Source: Pyropia haitanensis
Lineage: Eukaryota; Rhodophyta; Bangiophyceae; Bangiales; Bangiaceae
Assembly (NCBI GenBank): GCA_008729055.1
Contig: SDUX01000132.1
Location: 19,384-83,383 of the forward strand
DNA length: 64,000 bases
Reading direction: 5' to 3'
The notes beneath the pieces are model-generated. The model was not told the DNA's origin. It was given only the letters and a program-made list of their open reading frames with translations, and searched no databases. A program made the translations under genes and the position numbers. Within the stretch, counting starts at the first letter, position 1. The number at the start of each line of letters is the position of its first letter. Shown here piece by piece: positions 46,795 to 58,600 of the stretch.

Positions 46795-47252
46795 CGGCGT
46801 CTTCGCCCCCCTCCCGCGCGCTGAAATGGCGCGTTTGTGTTCCAAGGCGCACGCGCTGGGGCCTCTTCCGCTCGAAATGTTCGCCGCGGATGTGGCCGCG
46901 CCGGTGCGCCCGGGAAAGGCCACGCTGCGTACCGCGGCGTGCGACCCGCGGACGGGGCGGATTGATGGGGACGTGTTTGCGCTGGGGTGCTCGCGGGGCG
47001 CGGCGGGGGAGTCGCGGCGGTGACAGAGACGGCGGCGGCCAAACTCGTCCCCGCATCCACAGGCGCAGCAGGGGGAAGGGGGGGGAGGGAAGCGGGACGT
47101 GCCGCAGGCGGCGCTCCTCCGGGCGGTGCGGGACGTCGCGGGCGCGGCGGTGGGGGTGTCGACGGCGGAGTTTCGGGCGGCCGTCCCGACGCTGGTAGAG
47201 GAGGAGCGGGTGGTGGTGGTGGGGGGGGGGAGCGCGCTGCCTCGGATCGCGA
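46795..47252 (+). pseudogene. MCM4-like C-terminal fragment, 5'-truncated, copy 2
   Basis: Second copy of the fragment at 20965-21420. Here the frame is continuous from ATG at 46826 through KAHALGPL and DPRTGRID to a TGA at 47021-47023. It lacks the extra C of copy 1 and two bases near the candidate intron start (TCGCGGCGGTGAC versus TCGCGCGCGGTGAC). The winged-helix segment resumes in another frame at 47096. The differences fall inside the remnant and change its reading, consistent with relaxed constraint. All helicase catalytic parts are missing, as in copy 1. Confidence 0.6.
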
Positions 47253-47421
47253 CGAAGGCGGAAGGCGGGGGGGGTGGGGCAGGGGCCGGATGTTGCGGGG
47301 GGCGTGTCGGGATGCACTTGTCTTTTTGTGTGCCTGCTTGGTTGTCGGCAGCGCGGCTGCACCCGCCCCCAGTGGTGACCAGTGTAGTGACCAGTGTAGA
47401 GGGTGCCCACGGCCGTGGTCG

Positions 47422-48321
47422 CCCACAAGCCTTGATTGCCGACGTGACCGCCGCGACGCCAGTTGTCGCGCCCGGTGGGGGTGGCGACAGCGCCGCCGCA
47501 GCGGCCGCCGCGACGAGCGCGGCGAGGCAGGCGAGCACCGCCGCGACGCCGTCGGCGGCGAGCACCTCGTCCGCGGCGGCGGCGTCGTGAATAGTGAGCG
47601 CGAGGAGTACGCGGCACGCCGCGTCCACGACCGCCGGCGCGCCTGGGTGCATGCGCAGCGGCGCGACGACGGCCTTGACGCCGCCCTGCGCGCGGAAAAT
47701 TTCCACCGTCACCGCAAGGGTGCCGACAAAGACGCGCAGCGCGTTGGTCGACCGCACCGTCGAGGAGAGGTGGAGGGAGCGCATCGACGAGCCGCCGCCA
47801 TCGCCGCCCAGCCGCGCCATGCTGCCCGAGCGGGGGGGGCCGCCGCCGGCGGCGGCGACAAAGCTGGACGACTTGGAAAACGTGCCGAGCCGGCGGATGC
47901 TCCGGCTGGCGCGCGACGACGACGGGCCGTCGGCACCCGCACCGCCACCACCGCTGTCCACCCCTCAGCCGCTCCTACCGCCGCCCGCGGGCGCGCCCTC
48001 CTTGTCCACCGCGGCAAGCAGGTCCACCGCCGCACCGCGCGCCTGGAGGGTCACCTCCGCCACCCACGCCGACTGGCCGCCACTCGCCTTGGCCGCGACC
48101 GAGCCCCCACCATCGGCCGACGCGCCGCCGCCGCCGCCGCTGCCGCTGCCACCACCGCCGCTGCCACTGCGGCCGGCGCTGCCGCTGCCGAGCGAGCCGG
48201 AAGGGGAGACGGCCAGGTGGACGCCCACGGGGGACACCGCTCCGCCGCCGGCTGCCGCCTTGGCCGCCCCATCCCGCGAGCTGGGCAGCGTCGGGTCACA
48301 GGGCAGGTCCGCCGACGCCAT
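47422..48321 (-). pseudogene. Armadillo-type repeat protein with in-frame TGA, copy 2
   Basis: Same as 21594-22493, with ATG at 48321 and the TGA at 47965-47967. One visible amino-acid change lies in the repeat core (LRMHPGAP here, LRTHPGAP in copy 1; GTGCATGCG versus GTGCGTGCG on +). Gene order relative to the MCM4-like fragment is the same. Confidence 0.5.
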
Positions 48322-48329
48322 GCCCACCG

Positions 48330-49480
48330 GCCAAAGTGTGGCACCGCAGTCGGGCGGGTGGCCGTCGCCCGCAACCAACGCCTGGCCGCTGCCGGCAACC
48401 GCGCTTGGCCACGCCCGCCGGCCGCGTCTACCAGCCGCCGCCTAGCCGGCGCTGCCACGCGGGCGGGCAAGCTCCCGCGCGGCGGGGGGAAAGAAGGACC
48501 TACGCCAACGCGGGAGAACGGCGCCCACGTACGGCAACTGGGAGCGCCCGCCTACACGCCGGCGCGCGGCGGGCGGACCGACCGGCACGCGCGGCGGGAC
48601 GACACACTCGCAGCGTCGGGCGCACAGCGCGTGACGGGGCGCGGGTCGGCGACGCGCCACAAGATCTACCCGCGCCTGCGGCGCCGCCGCGACTTTCTGG
48701 CGCGCCCGCGGCCGACGCACGCGCCGGCAGCCGCGCGGGCGGCCTGCTCGGCGGGGTCGCAGTCGGCCTCCCCCGCCGTCTCCCCCACGCCCGCCCCCTC
48801 CCCTCCCCACTCCGCCCACCGCAAACGCCAACGTCGCCGCTCCCAGCCACTCGATGGGACTCCGCCATACACCGTCAAGCGCTGAACGCAGCCACAAAGA
48901 AAAGAGCAACACACCAGGCGGAGGGTCAGGGCGGGCACCCGTCGGCCGGTGGTGGGCCACCGGCGGCAGCGCCGGCGGCGGCGCCCGCCGGGCTCGGCAG
49001 CAGCAGCGCGTCATCACGGCGGTGACGCCATGAGTGGGGGTGGGCGAGAGCACTCGCCGCGGGCGGCGGGGGAGGATGGGGAGAGGTGGATGAGCAGCGG
49101 GGAGATGGCAACCGCCAACACGGGCACCCTCTCGCCGTGAGCGACCGCACTCGCGCCCGGCCGCCGGCACAAAGCGAGGCGCAGCGCAAACTCATGAAGC
49201 ACAGACAGATCCGGTCGGAAAATTGAAAACGGGCCAACCTTTTTCGGAAAGACCCGGAACGATGGTCGAGAACCAGAGTGTCCCCCGCGCGCCCACTCGC
49301 CAGGGTTGCAAGATTTCAGTGAAATCATGCTCGGAAGCTATGATTCCATTAACATTATCGTTCGTTTCAGTTTATAATTGTAGAAACCATGAATATTGCC
49401 ACGTGTACATGTAGCCCCCAGTTCGAAGCGCCCAATGTTGTCGAGACCAGGTGGTGGCAAGCACCGCCACGCGTTCGCTG
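48330..49480. other. Region between ARM gene and hAT remnant, copy 2: no gene assigned
   Basis: Near-identical counterpart of 22500-23650; a change at 49353 (AACATTATCG versus AAAATTATCG) was noted. No gene is supported. Confidence 0.5.
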
Positions 49481-49527
49481 GAGAGATGGATAGAACACCG
49501 TGCGTATCTCATGTCTGCCTCTGCCAG

Positions 49528-50029
49528 AAGAACCCCGCCTTGCTTGACTGTATGGACACTCAGACTACCGAGAGGCCCTATCAAGCGGCTGGCACTCTCC
49601 GCGATTCTCTCCTCTGCGGTGAGGCACTGCCCCACTTGCAGGCGGTGGCTGTCAAGGTTATGGCTGCCTTTCGGCGTTGCGGCCGGAGAGATGTCGTTCT
49701 CCAACGCGTCCAATAGTCAGAGCAAGCTGCGCACGAAGCTGTCGTACACCACCCTCCACAAGCTGCTCTACATTTACTTCCACTAGCGCGAGCTACCAGA
49801 CCACGTAAACATGCCTGCCCGTGGCTCCTCGGAGCTCGGGTTGCACCATGTCGAGCTGGAAGAGGTCGCAGATGAGCCAGAGGACGTAGAAGACGATGAG
49901 CGGGAGGGCAGTGGTGGGGAGGGAAGTGGAGAGGAAGACGTGTGGAACGATGAAAGTGCTGGGGAGGATCGCGAGGAGGACCTGCTGGAACGGGCCACTC
50001 GAATCTCGACTCAGCAGTCTAATAAATAG
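49528..50029 (+). pseudogene. hAT-family transposase C-terminus, broken, copy 2
   Basis: Copy of the remnant at 23700-24201. Both defects are retained: the frame change in GCTGCCTTTCGGCG and the TAG at 49784-49786. One change lies in the acidic tail (GTAGAAGACG versus GTAGGAGACG; a Gly codon becomes Glu). The element was already broken before the segmental duplication. Confidence 0.55.
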
Positions 50030-50580
50030 CTGCCGGCGCAGCGCACGTCAGACGGATGTCGCGGCTGAGCAGCGCTGCGGCGGCGGCGGCCGCTGTCGTG
50101 GTTGAGGCTAGGAGGTCCTCCTCCTGCAGCTTGCCGCGTCTGCAGGCGGACCGCATCTGCCGCCGCACACGGCCTTACGTGTGGCCGTACAACGCGACAG
50201 GCTTCACTACGTGCTGTCACATGCTGTCCTGCGATCGGGTGCCCGATCCAACCTCGAAGATCGAGACACGTGGCGGTCTCGTTCATAATTATGGATATGC
50301 CTCCCATGAGTATGATGATTTCAACGAAGTTTGGGATAGAAGTAAAGTAATATAACTAACACCTTCACCACACTGCCACCAGGATTGGCAGATTCAATGC
50401 CAATCTCTTCTGGACGATTGAATTCAACGCCAATTCAATGAAGTGAATAACGTTGAATGGTTGAATACTTATACGATGCATCTTGTGTAATTGTCTCCTG
50501 GAGTGGCGGACTGTCGGGTGTGCTCCCGCCATTTACTACCACTTGTCCGTGACCCGCCAACAGCGAGGTCCTGCGTCAAT
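50030..50580. other. AT-richer tract 3' of hAT remnant, copy 2
   Basis: Counterpart of 24202-24751 with a noted difference at about 50313 (TATGATGATT versus TATAATGATT). No gene is supported. Confidence 0.35.
50417..50438 (+). repeat. 22-bp repeat, left, copy 2
   Basis: Copy 2 counterpart of 24589-24610. Confidence 0.6.
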
Positions 50581-50581
50581 A

Positions 50582-51129
50582 GAGAGTTTTCGCATGTATG
50601 TTTTCGCTATTTTTCCGGTACGATAGGGAGCCAGATAGATCAAGGGATTACACCTGGAAGCTCCGTACAGAAAAACCGTAGCGTTGCGTGGCTATATCGG
50701 GCACAATAGCGAAAGAATTATGGGTACGTTGCCGGCCTCCAATTCCTGCGGAATAGAGTGGGTGGCACGGAATGGACGACTCCTGCCAGGCGGCTTCGCC
50801 GTCACGGACAGACGCCGGCGCAACCGCCGCCCCTCTTCGCGCTCGCGCGTCTTCGCCGAGCTTTGCTCCGCGCATCCCTCCGCCCCGATCCTCACCATGC
50901 CTTATTCTGCGTCATCTTCAACTACTGACTTGGTCAAGAGCGCTGAGCAACCCTGCTGTGAGCAGGAAGTGCCAGGGTCACTTCTTGACTTACTCAATCC
51001 AAGTACAGATAGAGAAAAACGGACCTGCAAAAACTCCCGCACGGGCGTCTTTCGCTATTGGTGTCTGTCAGCCATTTAGGTTGAGGTGATACCCACAAAG
51101 ATACAGAAAAAATACATGTAAAAACTCTC
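50582..51129. mobile_element. TA-flanked inverted-repeat element (MITE-like), copy 2
   Basis: Same element at the same position as 24754-25301, flanked by TA at 50580-50581 and 51130-51131. Changes noted are GACTTGG for GAGTTGG near 50930 and one in the right terminal repeat (ACATGTAAAA for ACATGCAAAA). It inserted before the large duplication. Confidence 0.55.
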
Positions 51130-51475
51130 TAATGGCTTGGCGGAAAGCCACAAGTGCTGCGGCAGCTGAGACCCGGAACGACTCAGTAAGTTCGCGCGCT
51201 GGCCGTTGTCGACGCAGACCCACCTCCGCCACACGCTCAGTGAAGTGCTTCACTGTGTCGTTCGTCCACGGCTTTCTGTATTTGTCACCATGCCCGACCC
51301 GGTGTGGAAGCATGCGACCGTGTGCTCTGACCGCAAGCGTGCCGTCCGCTCCTGGTGCGAAAAGGAAAAGACTTCCAACGTGACCTACCTCAACGTGACT
51401 ATCGTAAATGAAAGCTGACGTGACTTCCGAGAAGATAAACCGAGGGTACAAGTCAGCAAAAGGAACGACTCTCAC
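51068..51475 (-). pseudogene. Unrecognised reading frame truncated by the TA-flanked element, copy 2
   Basis: Counterpart of 25240-25647, with the same open frame and the same junction with the element. No protein change is visible in the 135 codons. Confidence 0.3.
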
Positions 51476-51712
51476 AGTAAAGCTAATCCTCCGGAGCTAC
51501 CCCCACTGCTTCTGCGTCACGTATGCTGCGTGCTTTTTGAAGTCGACGGGGGACGCACGTTGAGTGGGCCCGCCCCCGATGAGCAGACAGTCCTCGTGAT
51601 TGCCACCGCGCCGCGCGGTGCCCGCAACTAGGCCTCGACTGGATCTGCGTAGCAAGTCCGCCACGTTGCGCCACGTTTCGTATTGAATTCAACCTGCCCT
51701 CTGCCGACCTTC

Positions 51713-51734
51713 ATTGAATTCAATGCCAATTCAA
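51713..51734 (+). repeat. 22-bp repeat, right, copy 2
   Basis: Copy 2 counterpart of 25885-25906. Confidence 0.6.
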
Positions 51735-51737
51735 CCT

Positions 51738-52538
51738 TGATTTGGTTTGATTGAATCTCAAGGTGCCAACCCTGCCTGCCACTCGCCCCTCGCTCTCTGC
51801 GGCGAGCAGTTCCGAGCGACGGCCACCGCTCCGTGGGTGACGACGCTGCCGGCCGGGGCGCCGCGCCACCACTCCCCGCGCTGGGGCGCGGGGGCAAGAA
51901 AAAAACACAAGCGCGTGCACGGCGCAGCGGCATCCCACCGTGGGCATCGCGAACCCCGCCCGGCGGGCGACCCTTGTGGGAGTCGAGCAGCGGGGCGGGC
52001 AAGAAAAAACTTCCGCAGAGTGGGCGGCAGAGGCATCCACCTCGTCCCGAGCCACCAACGGATGGGGGGGGGGAGGGTTGCGCTCCAGCAACGTGGCGAC
52101 CGTCGCTGCCGCCGTCGACGGTGCGCCCCAACGGAAGGCCACAAAAACAAAAAAGATGGTGGCCCCCACCACGCGGGGGGCGCCGTGAAGGGAACGGCCG
52201 CCGCGACCCCGTCGCCGGGCGCCATCACCTACACCGTTGCCGGCGAGAGTGCCGCCACGAGCCGCGACCGGCCACACGGGGCGCCAAGCGGCCCCGCCGG
52301 CGCGGCGAAAAGCGGGAGGGGGTGGTGGCCGCCGCGGGGCGCGGTGCCGGCTGGGCCCTGACCCCACGCCACCCTCCCTACCCTACGGGGACGACGAGGG
52401 GGGCGCGCGGGGCTGTGCCCCGCCGCCCGCGCCGACGCGGCGCAACAGCGCCAAGGATTGGGCCGGCTGGCCGGTCAGCCGGCGTGGCACACTCACATCG
52501 GTCAGGCGCTCGGCGTAGCCTCCCCCCCCTCCACATCC
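51738..52538. other. GC-rich stretch before the Pro-rich frame, copy 2: no gene assigned
   Basis: Counterpart of 25910-26672. A homopolymer difference near 52063 (GGATGG followed by one more G) changes the frames relative to copy 1, again without any recognisable product. Confidence 0.4.
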
Positions 52539-53167
52539 TTACGTGGCGATGGCCCCGCCCCCCCGGCTGCCCTCGGCAACCAGCTGCGACAGGGCGTCGT
52601 CCAGATGGTCCAGCCGCGCCAGGCTCACCGCCGTCGCCTTGCCGTCGACGCAGCCGTCGAGGAGCGAATCGACGCCGTCGAGCAGCGCGCCAAGGTCGCC
52701 TCCGCCCGCCACCGGAGGGCGGCTGGCAGACGAGGCTGCATCGCACGCCGCGGCGGCCACCGCAGCCGCCGACTCCCTCGCCTTCACCGCCAATGCCGTA
52801 GGGCGGTCCGAGCCGGCCGATAGGGCGGCTGCGCCCGCCTTCCCCACCGCCCGCGGTCGGCCGCCGCCGCCGCCGCCGCCACCGCGGGCCACCGCCGGTG
52901 GGAGCATGTAGGCAGGCATGAGCGGCGGCGTCAGCAACGTGTCGGCCGCGGGCGCCGCCGCCCGCGGCGGCGCCGGCGCGCCTGCCAGTACAGGGGGGAC
53001 CAGGGGGGGCAGGGGTGCCGCCACGCCGCCGCCGCCGCCGCCGCCGCCGACGCCCGCGGCGCCCCCGACAGTCGTGGCCGCCGCCGATGGTGCTGGCGGG
53101 GGGGATGAGGCGCCAAGGAGCGGGGGGGGGGCAGCTGCCGCCGTTGCAGAAGAGGACGGCGGCGGCG

Positions 53168-53204
<37 letters not shown>

Positions 53205-53618
53205 CGGCGGCGGCGGCGGCCGTCCGTCACGGGCGAGCGCCCACGGCCGCCCCGTCGGGAGCGCGGGGGCCGTCGCGGCGGCGGCGGCGGCGGCGCCCTT
53301 CTTCAAGTCGACGCCGAGGCCCGACTTGGCCGCCGCGCCCGTCATGGAGACCCCCCCCGGTGTGGCGGCCGCGCCGCAGGACGGCGCGGGCTCGCCGCCG
53401 GCCGCCTGCCCGAGCGCACCGACGGCCGCCGGCGCGGTCGCACCGCGGGCTGCCGGCACGGACGCGCCGCCGGTCGCAGGCGCGGGCGCCCCGCCGGCTG
53501 CCGTCGTGGGCGCGGCGCTGGTCGCCGGCGCGGACGCACCAGCTGTTGATGGGGCGGCCGCGCCGTCTGGCGGCGCATACAGTCTTTCTCCATTGCTGTG
53601 ACATCCTTTCTTGGGCAC
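52539..53618 (-). CDS. Ala/Pro-rich open frame with 8-residue repeats, copy 2 (hypothetical)
   Basis: Copy 2 version, 359 codons. It differs from copy 1 by two amino-acid changes (Pro to Ser in a repeat, Ala to Ser in the helical end), one silent change near 53312, and one extra C at about 52560. The extra base replaces the last residues and ends the frame at 52539. The 839-bp transposon (53634-54472) begins only 15 bases from its first codon, so any promoter there would be displaced. Confidence 0.3.
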
Positions 53619-53633
53619 GGTGTCTAGTACTCA

Positions 53634-54472
53634 GGGCACGTCTTGACGGCGGAACTCGGGCGTGTCTCAGACAAAGAACAGAGGCAGAGAGCTTTCCTAT
53701 TGGTCAGAAGTGGAAACATGCTTCGCGCACTCGATGAGCCGGGCGTCTGGGGCACAAGAACTTACTCAGACATTTTCAAGTAAAACGAATTGCCAACATG
53801 CTTCGTTTGTGGTCGTAAATGCAGTGTGTTTTTCCGACCACAAAAAAACACGCCGTCGCCGCAAAACAAGATCCGCAAGGGCAGACGAGAGAACCTCTTC
53901 GGGGCTCTCCGAGCCTCCAGCCTCCTGCTGTCCACAGACAGATCACGATCTGCGAGGCGCGCTGCAGCCCGTGGTCTCGCCCCTCCAGCCCACTCGAAGT
54001 GCGAGAGCGGTCCGGGCTCACAACAGTGTGGCTTCATTTCGAGGTGCCCCCAACCATCCAGGCGTGACCGCCGTCGTCACTCCCAGCTTGACGTCCCAGT
54101 CGTCATCCTCCCCCTTCATCCCCTCCTATTGCGCAAGCGACTACACACTGACATGGAAGAATACCGGTTCGAGGAGAAAAACGAGCTCGTCGTGAGGGGT
54201 GAGCACGGGCACAGGACCGGACGGTGTGATGTCACTCGTTGTGGACCCCTGATGTGTGCGCGCGGCCGCAGGCACGCCGTCTCTCCTCGAGCAATCGTGG
54301 TGTGCAAGAAGGTAGCCCACCCCTCGCCGTCGTATCCCCCAGTCACCAACGATTGCTCGTGAACATTGTCTAGTCGTCAAGACAGGGCGTGTCTGGCTGC
54401 GTGCGCCCACGGAATTACAGCCTGTGTTTTGTGCTTTCGCAGACACTTTCCAGATGTCGTCAAGACACGCCC
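53634..54472. mobile_element. 839-bp DNA transposon, present only in copy 2
   Basis: Compared with copy 1 (about 27830), copy 2 has an 839-bp insertion. Its ends form inverted repeats: GGGCACGTCTTGACG at 53634 and, on the opposite strand from 54472, GGGCGTGTCTTGACG (13 of 15 match). It is flanked by TCA on both sides (53631-53633 and 54473-54475), a 3-bp target duplication. GGGC-starting repeats with 3-bp duplications suggest a PIF/Harbinger-like non-autonomous element, though that group normally prefers TWA sites. The longest internal frame (+ 53790-54362, 190 codons, starting MPTCFVCGRKC) has no transposase motif. The empty site in copy 1 reads TACTCAATGTA and carries six extra bases (TTAATA) just after it. 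Confidence 0.75.
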
Positions 54473-54475
54473 TCA

Positions 54476-55424
54476 ATGTAGGTCGACCGACGTTTCCGAT
54501 ACAATCATCGCATGTGTCAGCATTCGATCGTCTTTACCGACCAATGAGAAAGCGAAATCGTGCTGCGGTCGGCGGGCTTATGGTAGACGCAAAGGGTGCC
54601 CAACAATGGAGAAAGACTGAAGCACAAAAGCGGGCGCCAACTGCTCCCCTGCGTTCTTTCCTCCTCTCCATTTCCCGCACAGCTGGACGTTGCCTTGCGC
54701 TCCGTTTCCCCTGCCCGCTCCCCCGTCCCCAAAGAACCAGTACCGCAGTGACGCCGCACGCCCGCCCGCCGCCCAGCACCGACGCCAGCGCCGGCCCGCG
54801 GCGCTGCGGCGGTCACCGCCGGCGTCGGCGGAGGGGCAGCGTCGTCGCCGCCGCCACCGCTGCCGCCCAGAGAGCTGCCGCCAAGAAAGACTGCCGCCAA
54901 AAACCGACACTAAAAAATAGTGCTGGCCCACCGCGTGCGTCGCAGGCGGGAAGGGCGGAGAGAGGGGGGGGGGGACCATCATGACAGCGTTGTCACCGCT
55001 GCCCCACGGCCACCCGCAGGTGATGCCGCGGCGGCGGCGGCGGCGGCACGGGTCCAGCGGATGGCGGTCAACGCCGCCGGCCGTCGTACCTCCCCAACCC
55101 CCCCCCTCCCTCCCTGCAACGGATGCATTCCCACGGCGGCGCCGGCACCGCTATCCTTCCCTAACGCCCCCCCCTGCGACCCTCGCCACGCGGACGTTCC
55201 CCACTACAAACCCGCCGCCACACCCAACGGGACAAACCGCGCTCCAACCGAGCCCACCGCCGCTACCGCAATGCCCGTCCACGGCAGCGAGAATGTCAGC
55301 GTTGGCCACCATCCGCATCAGCCGTGTTGGTGTCGCTGCCGACGCGTCAAGAACGTCCCCGGAAAAGCAAGCTAACTAAAGCGTCAATACACAATACACC
55401 ACCACATGCAATGGCGCCCACCGC
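54476..55424. other. Region between transposon and D array, copy 2: no gene assigned
   Basis: Counterpart of 27789-28780. Changes such as AAGAAAGACTGCCGCC for AAGAGAGACTACCGCC, and an extra G in the G run near 54970, distinguish it. No gene is supported. Confidence 0.4.
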
Positions 55425-55734
55425 CAAAAGCGAAGAGGCCGCGCCGCTAGCCGGCGAGCGCCGCCCCCAACAGCAACAACTTGCCGCCGTCGGAGGAAGG
55501 GTGGGGCGGCGCTGCCAACCAGCGAGCGCCGCCCACAACAGCGACAACATGGCGCCGTCATGGAGGGCGCTGCAGCGCCGCATACCGGCGGGCGCCGCCC
55601 CCACCAGCGACAACTCGCCGCTGTCGGACACAGAGTCCAGACACCACAAACAGGCGGGCGCCGCCCTCAAAAAGTGACAGAGTGGCAACCATCGAACAAA
55701 AAACAAGGCAACGCATCGTGCAGGCCAGCGCCAC
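55425..55734. repeat. Degenerate left flank of D2 minisatellite
   Basis: Counterpart of 28781-29079 with additional substitutions (for example GCCAACCAGCGAGCGCC for GCCAACCAACAAGAGCC). Decayed repeat theme of the D array. Confidence 0.65.
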
Positions 55735-58212
55735 CCCCCGCGAGAAAAACACACCGCCAGCAGGGGGGAGCTGCCGGCGGCGGGGGGGCGGCGCCAAAAG
55801 TAGGCAAGCGCCGCCCCCCGCGAGGAAGACGACGCCGCCGGCAGGGGGGAGCTGCCGGCGGCGGGGGGGCGGCGCCAAAAGTACGCCGGCGCCGCCCCCC
55901 GCGAGGAACACGACGCCGCCGGCAGGGGGGAGCTGCCGGCGGCGGGGGGGCGGCGCCAAAAGTAGGCAAGCGCCGCCCCCCGCGAAGAAGACGACGCCGC
56001 CGGCAGGGGGCAGCTGCCGGCGGCGGGGGGGCGGCGCCAAAAGTACGCCGGCGCCGCCCCCCGCGAGGAACACGACGCCGCCGGCAGGGGGGAGCTGCCG
56101 GCGGCGGGGGGGCGGCGCCAAAAGTAGGCAAGCGCCGCCCCCCGCGAGGAAGACGACGCCGCCGGCAGGGGGGAGCTGCCGGCGGCGGGGGGGCGGCGCC
56201 AAAAGTACGCCGGCGCCGCCCCCCGCGAGGAAGACGACGCCGCCGGCAGGGGGGAGCTGCCGGCGGCGGGGGGGCGGCGCCAAAAGTACGCCGGCGCCGC
56301 CCCCCGCGAGGAAGACGACGCCGCCGGCAGGGGGGAGCTGCCGGCGGCGGGGGGGCGGCGCCAAAAGTAGGCAAGCGCCGCCCCCCGCGAGGAAGACGAC
56401 GCCGCCGGCAGGGGGGAGCTGCCGGCGGCGGGGGGGCGGCGCCAAAAGTAGCCGGCGCCGCCCCCCGCGAGGAAGACGACGCCGCCGGCAGGGGGGAGCT
56501 GCCGGCGGCGGGGGGGCGGCGCCAAAAGTACGCCGGCGCCGCCCCCCGCGAGGAAGACGACGCCGCCGGCAGGGGGGAGCTGCCGGCGGCGGGGGGGCGG
56601 CGCCAAAAGTACGCCGGCGCCGCCCCCGAGGAAGACGACGCCGCCGGCAGGGGGGAGCTGCCGGCGGCGGGGGGGCGGCGCCAAAAGTACGCCGGCGCCG
56701 CCCCCGCGAGGAAGACGACGCCGCCGGCAGGGGGAGCTGCCGGCGGCGGGGGGGCGGCGCCAAAAGTACGCCGGCGCCGCCCCCCGCGAGGAAGACGACG
56801 CCGCCGGCAGGGGGGAGCTGCCGGCGGCGGGGGGGCGGCGCCAAAAGTACGCCGGCGCCGCCCCCCGCGAGGAAGACGACGCCGCCGGCAGGGGGGAGCT
56901 GCCGGCGGCGGGGGGGCGGCGCCAAAAGTACGCCGGCGCCGCCCCCCGCGAGGAAGACGACGCCGCCGGCAGGGGGGAGCTGCCGGCGGCGGGGGGGCGG
57001 CGCCAAAAGTACGCCGGCGCCGCCCCCCGCGAGGAAGACGACGCCGCCGGCAGGGGGGAGCTGCCGGCGGCGGGGGGGCGGCGCCAAAAGTACGCCGGCG
57101 CCGCCCCCCGCGAGGAAGACGACGCCGCCGGCAGGGGGGAGCTGCCGGCGGCGGGGGGGCGGCGCCAAAAGTACGCCGGCGCCGCCCCCCGCGAGGAAGA
57201 CGACCCGCCGGCAGGGGGGAGCTGCCGGCGGCGGGGGGGCGGCGCCAAAAGTAGGCAAGCGCCGCCCCCCGCGAGGAAGACGACGCCGCCGGCAGGGGGG
57301 AGCTGCCGGCGGCGGGGGGGCGGCGCCAAAAGTACGCCGGCGCCGCCCCCCGCGAGGAAGACGACGCCGCCGGCAGGGGGGAGCTGCCGGCGGCGGGGGG
57401 GCGGCGCCAAAAGTACGCCGGCGCCGCCCCCCGCGAGGAAGACGACGCCGCCGGCAGGGGGGAGCTGCCGGCGGCGGGGGGGCGGCGCCAAAAGTACGCC
57501 GGCGCCGCCCCCCGCGAGGAAGACGACGCCGCCGGCAGGGGGGAGCTGCCGGCGGCGGGGGGGCGGCGCCAAAAGTACGCCGGCGCCGCCCCCCGCGAGG
57601 AAGACGACGCCGCCGGCAGGGGGGAGCTGCCGGCGGCGGGGGGGCGGCGCCAAAAGTACGCCGGCGCCGCCCCCCGCGAGGAAGACGACGCCGCCGGCAG
57701 GGGGGAGCTGCCGGCGGCGGGGGGGCGGCGCCAAAAGTAGGCAAGCGCCGCCCCCCGCGAGGAAGACGACGCCGCCGGCAGGGGGGAGCTGCCGGCGGCG
57801 GGGGGGCGGCGCCAAAAGTAGGCAAGCGCCGCCCCCCGCGAGGAAGACGACGCCGCCGGCAGGGGGGAGCTGCCGGCGGCGGGGGGGCGGCGCCAAAAGT
57901 ACGCCGGCGCCGCCCCCAAAGAGGAAGACGACCCCGCCGGCAGGGGGGAGCTGCCGGCGGCGGGGGGGCGGCGCCAAAAGTACGCCGGCGCCGCCCCCGC
58001 GAGGAAGACGACGCCGCCGGCAGGGGGGAGCTGCCGGCGGCGGGGGGGCGGCGCCAAAAGTACGCCGGCGCCGCCCCCGCGAGGAAGACGACGCCGCCGG
58101 CAGGGGGGAGCTGCCGGCGGCGGGGGGGCGGCGCCAAAAGTACGCCGGCGCCGCCCCCAAGAGGAAGACGACGCCGCCGGCAGGGGGGAGCTGCCGGCGG
58201 CGGGGGGGCGGC
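55735..58212. repeat. D2: 81-bp double-hairpin minisatellite, about 30 units
   Basis: Ungapped array with an 81-bp period (for example GCCAAAAGTA at 56036, 56117 and 56198). Units end in either AAAAGTACGCCGGCGCC or AAAAGTAGGCAAGCGCC. Each unit holds two inverted repeats: stem GGGGGGCGGCGCC with loop AAAAGTACGCC, and stem CCGCCGGCAG with a G-rich loop of about 7. Because 81 is a multiple of 3, the array stays open as a 27-residue repeat over long stretches (+ 55481-58774, - 55347-58673). It is open in several frames on both strands, and a few units have indels (about 56450, 56628, 56700, 57205), so it is a satellite rather than a gene. Confidence 0.92.
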
Positions 58213-58600
58213 GCCGCCATCAGGTAGGCGCCGCCGTCAACACCGACGACTTGCGGCGGTCGGGAGCGAGGGGGAGCGGCGCTGCCAGCCGGCAGGTGCC
58301 ACCGCCTACAGCGACAACTTGCCGTCGTTGGGAAGGGTGGGCGGCGTCGCCGGCCGTCACGCGCCGCCACCAAGAGCGGCATCTCGCCGCCGTCGGCGTG
58401 GGGGGGAGGCGCCGCCAGCCGGCTTGCGCCTCCACCTCCAGCGACATCTTGCCGCCGTAGGGAGCGGGGGGGGCGGCGCCGCCAGCCGGCAGGCGCCACT
58501 GCTAACAGCGACACCTTGCCGCCGGCGGGAGGGAGGGGGCGGCGCCGCCGCCAACAGCGACATCTCGCCGCCGCCGGTGGGGAGCGGCGGCACGGGGAGT
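58213..58600. repeat. Degenerate right flank of D2 minisatellite
   Basis: Counterpart of 30899-31290; nearly identical, with a few changes (GCCACTGCTAACAGCG for GCCACCGGTAACAGCG). Confidence 0.65.

Noticed and set aside
53790..54362. The 190-codon frame inside the 839-bp element as a transposase
   Set aside because: No DDE or DDD pattern or known transposase motif is visible; only a CxxC near the start (CFVCGRKC). The element is treated as non-autonomous.
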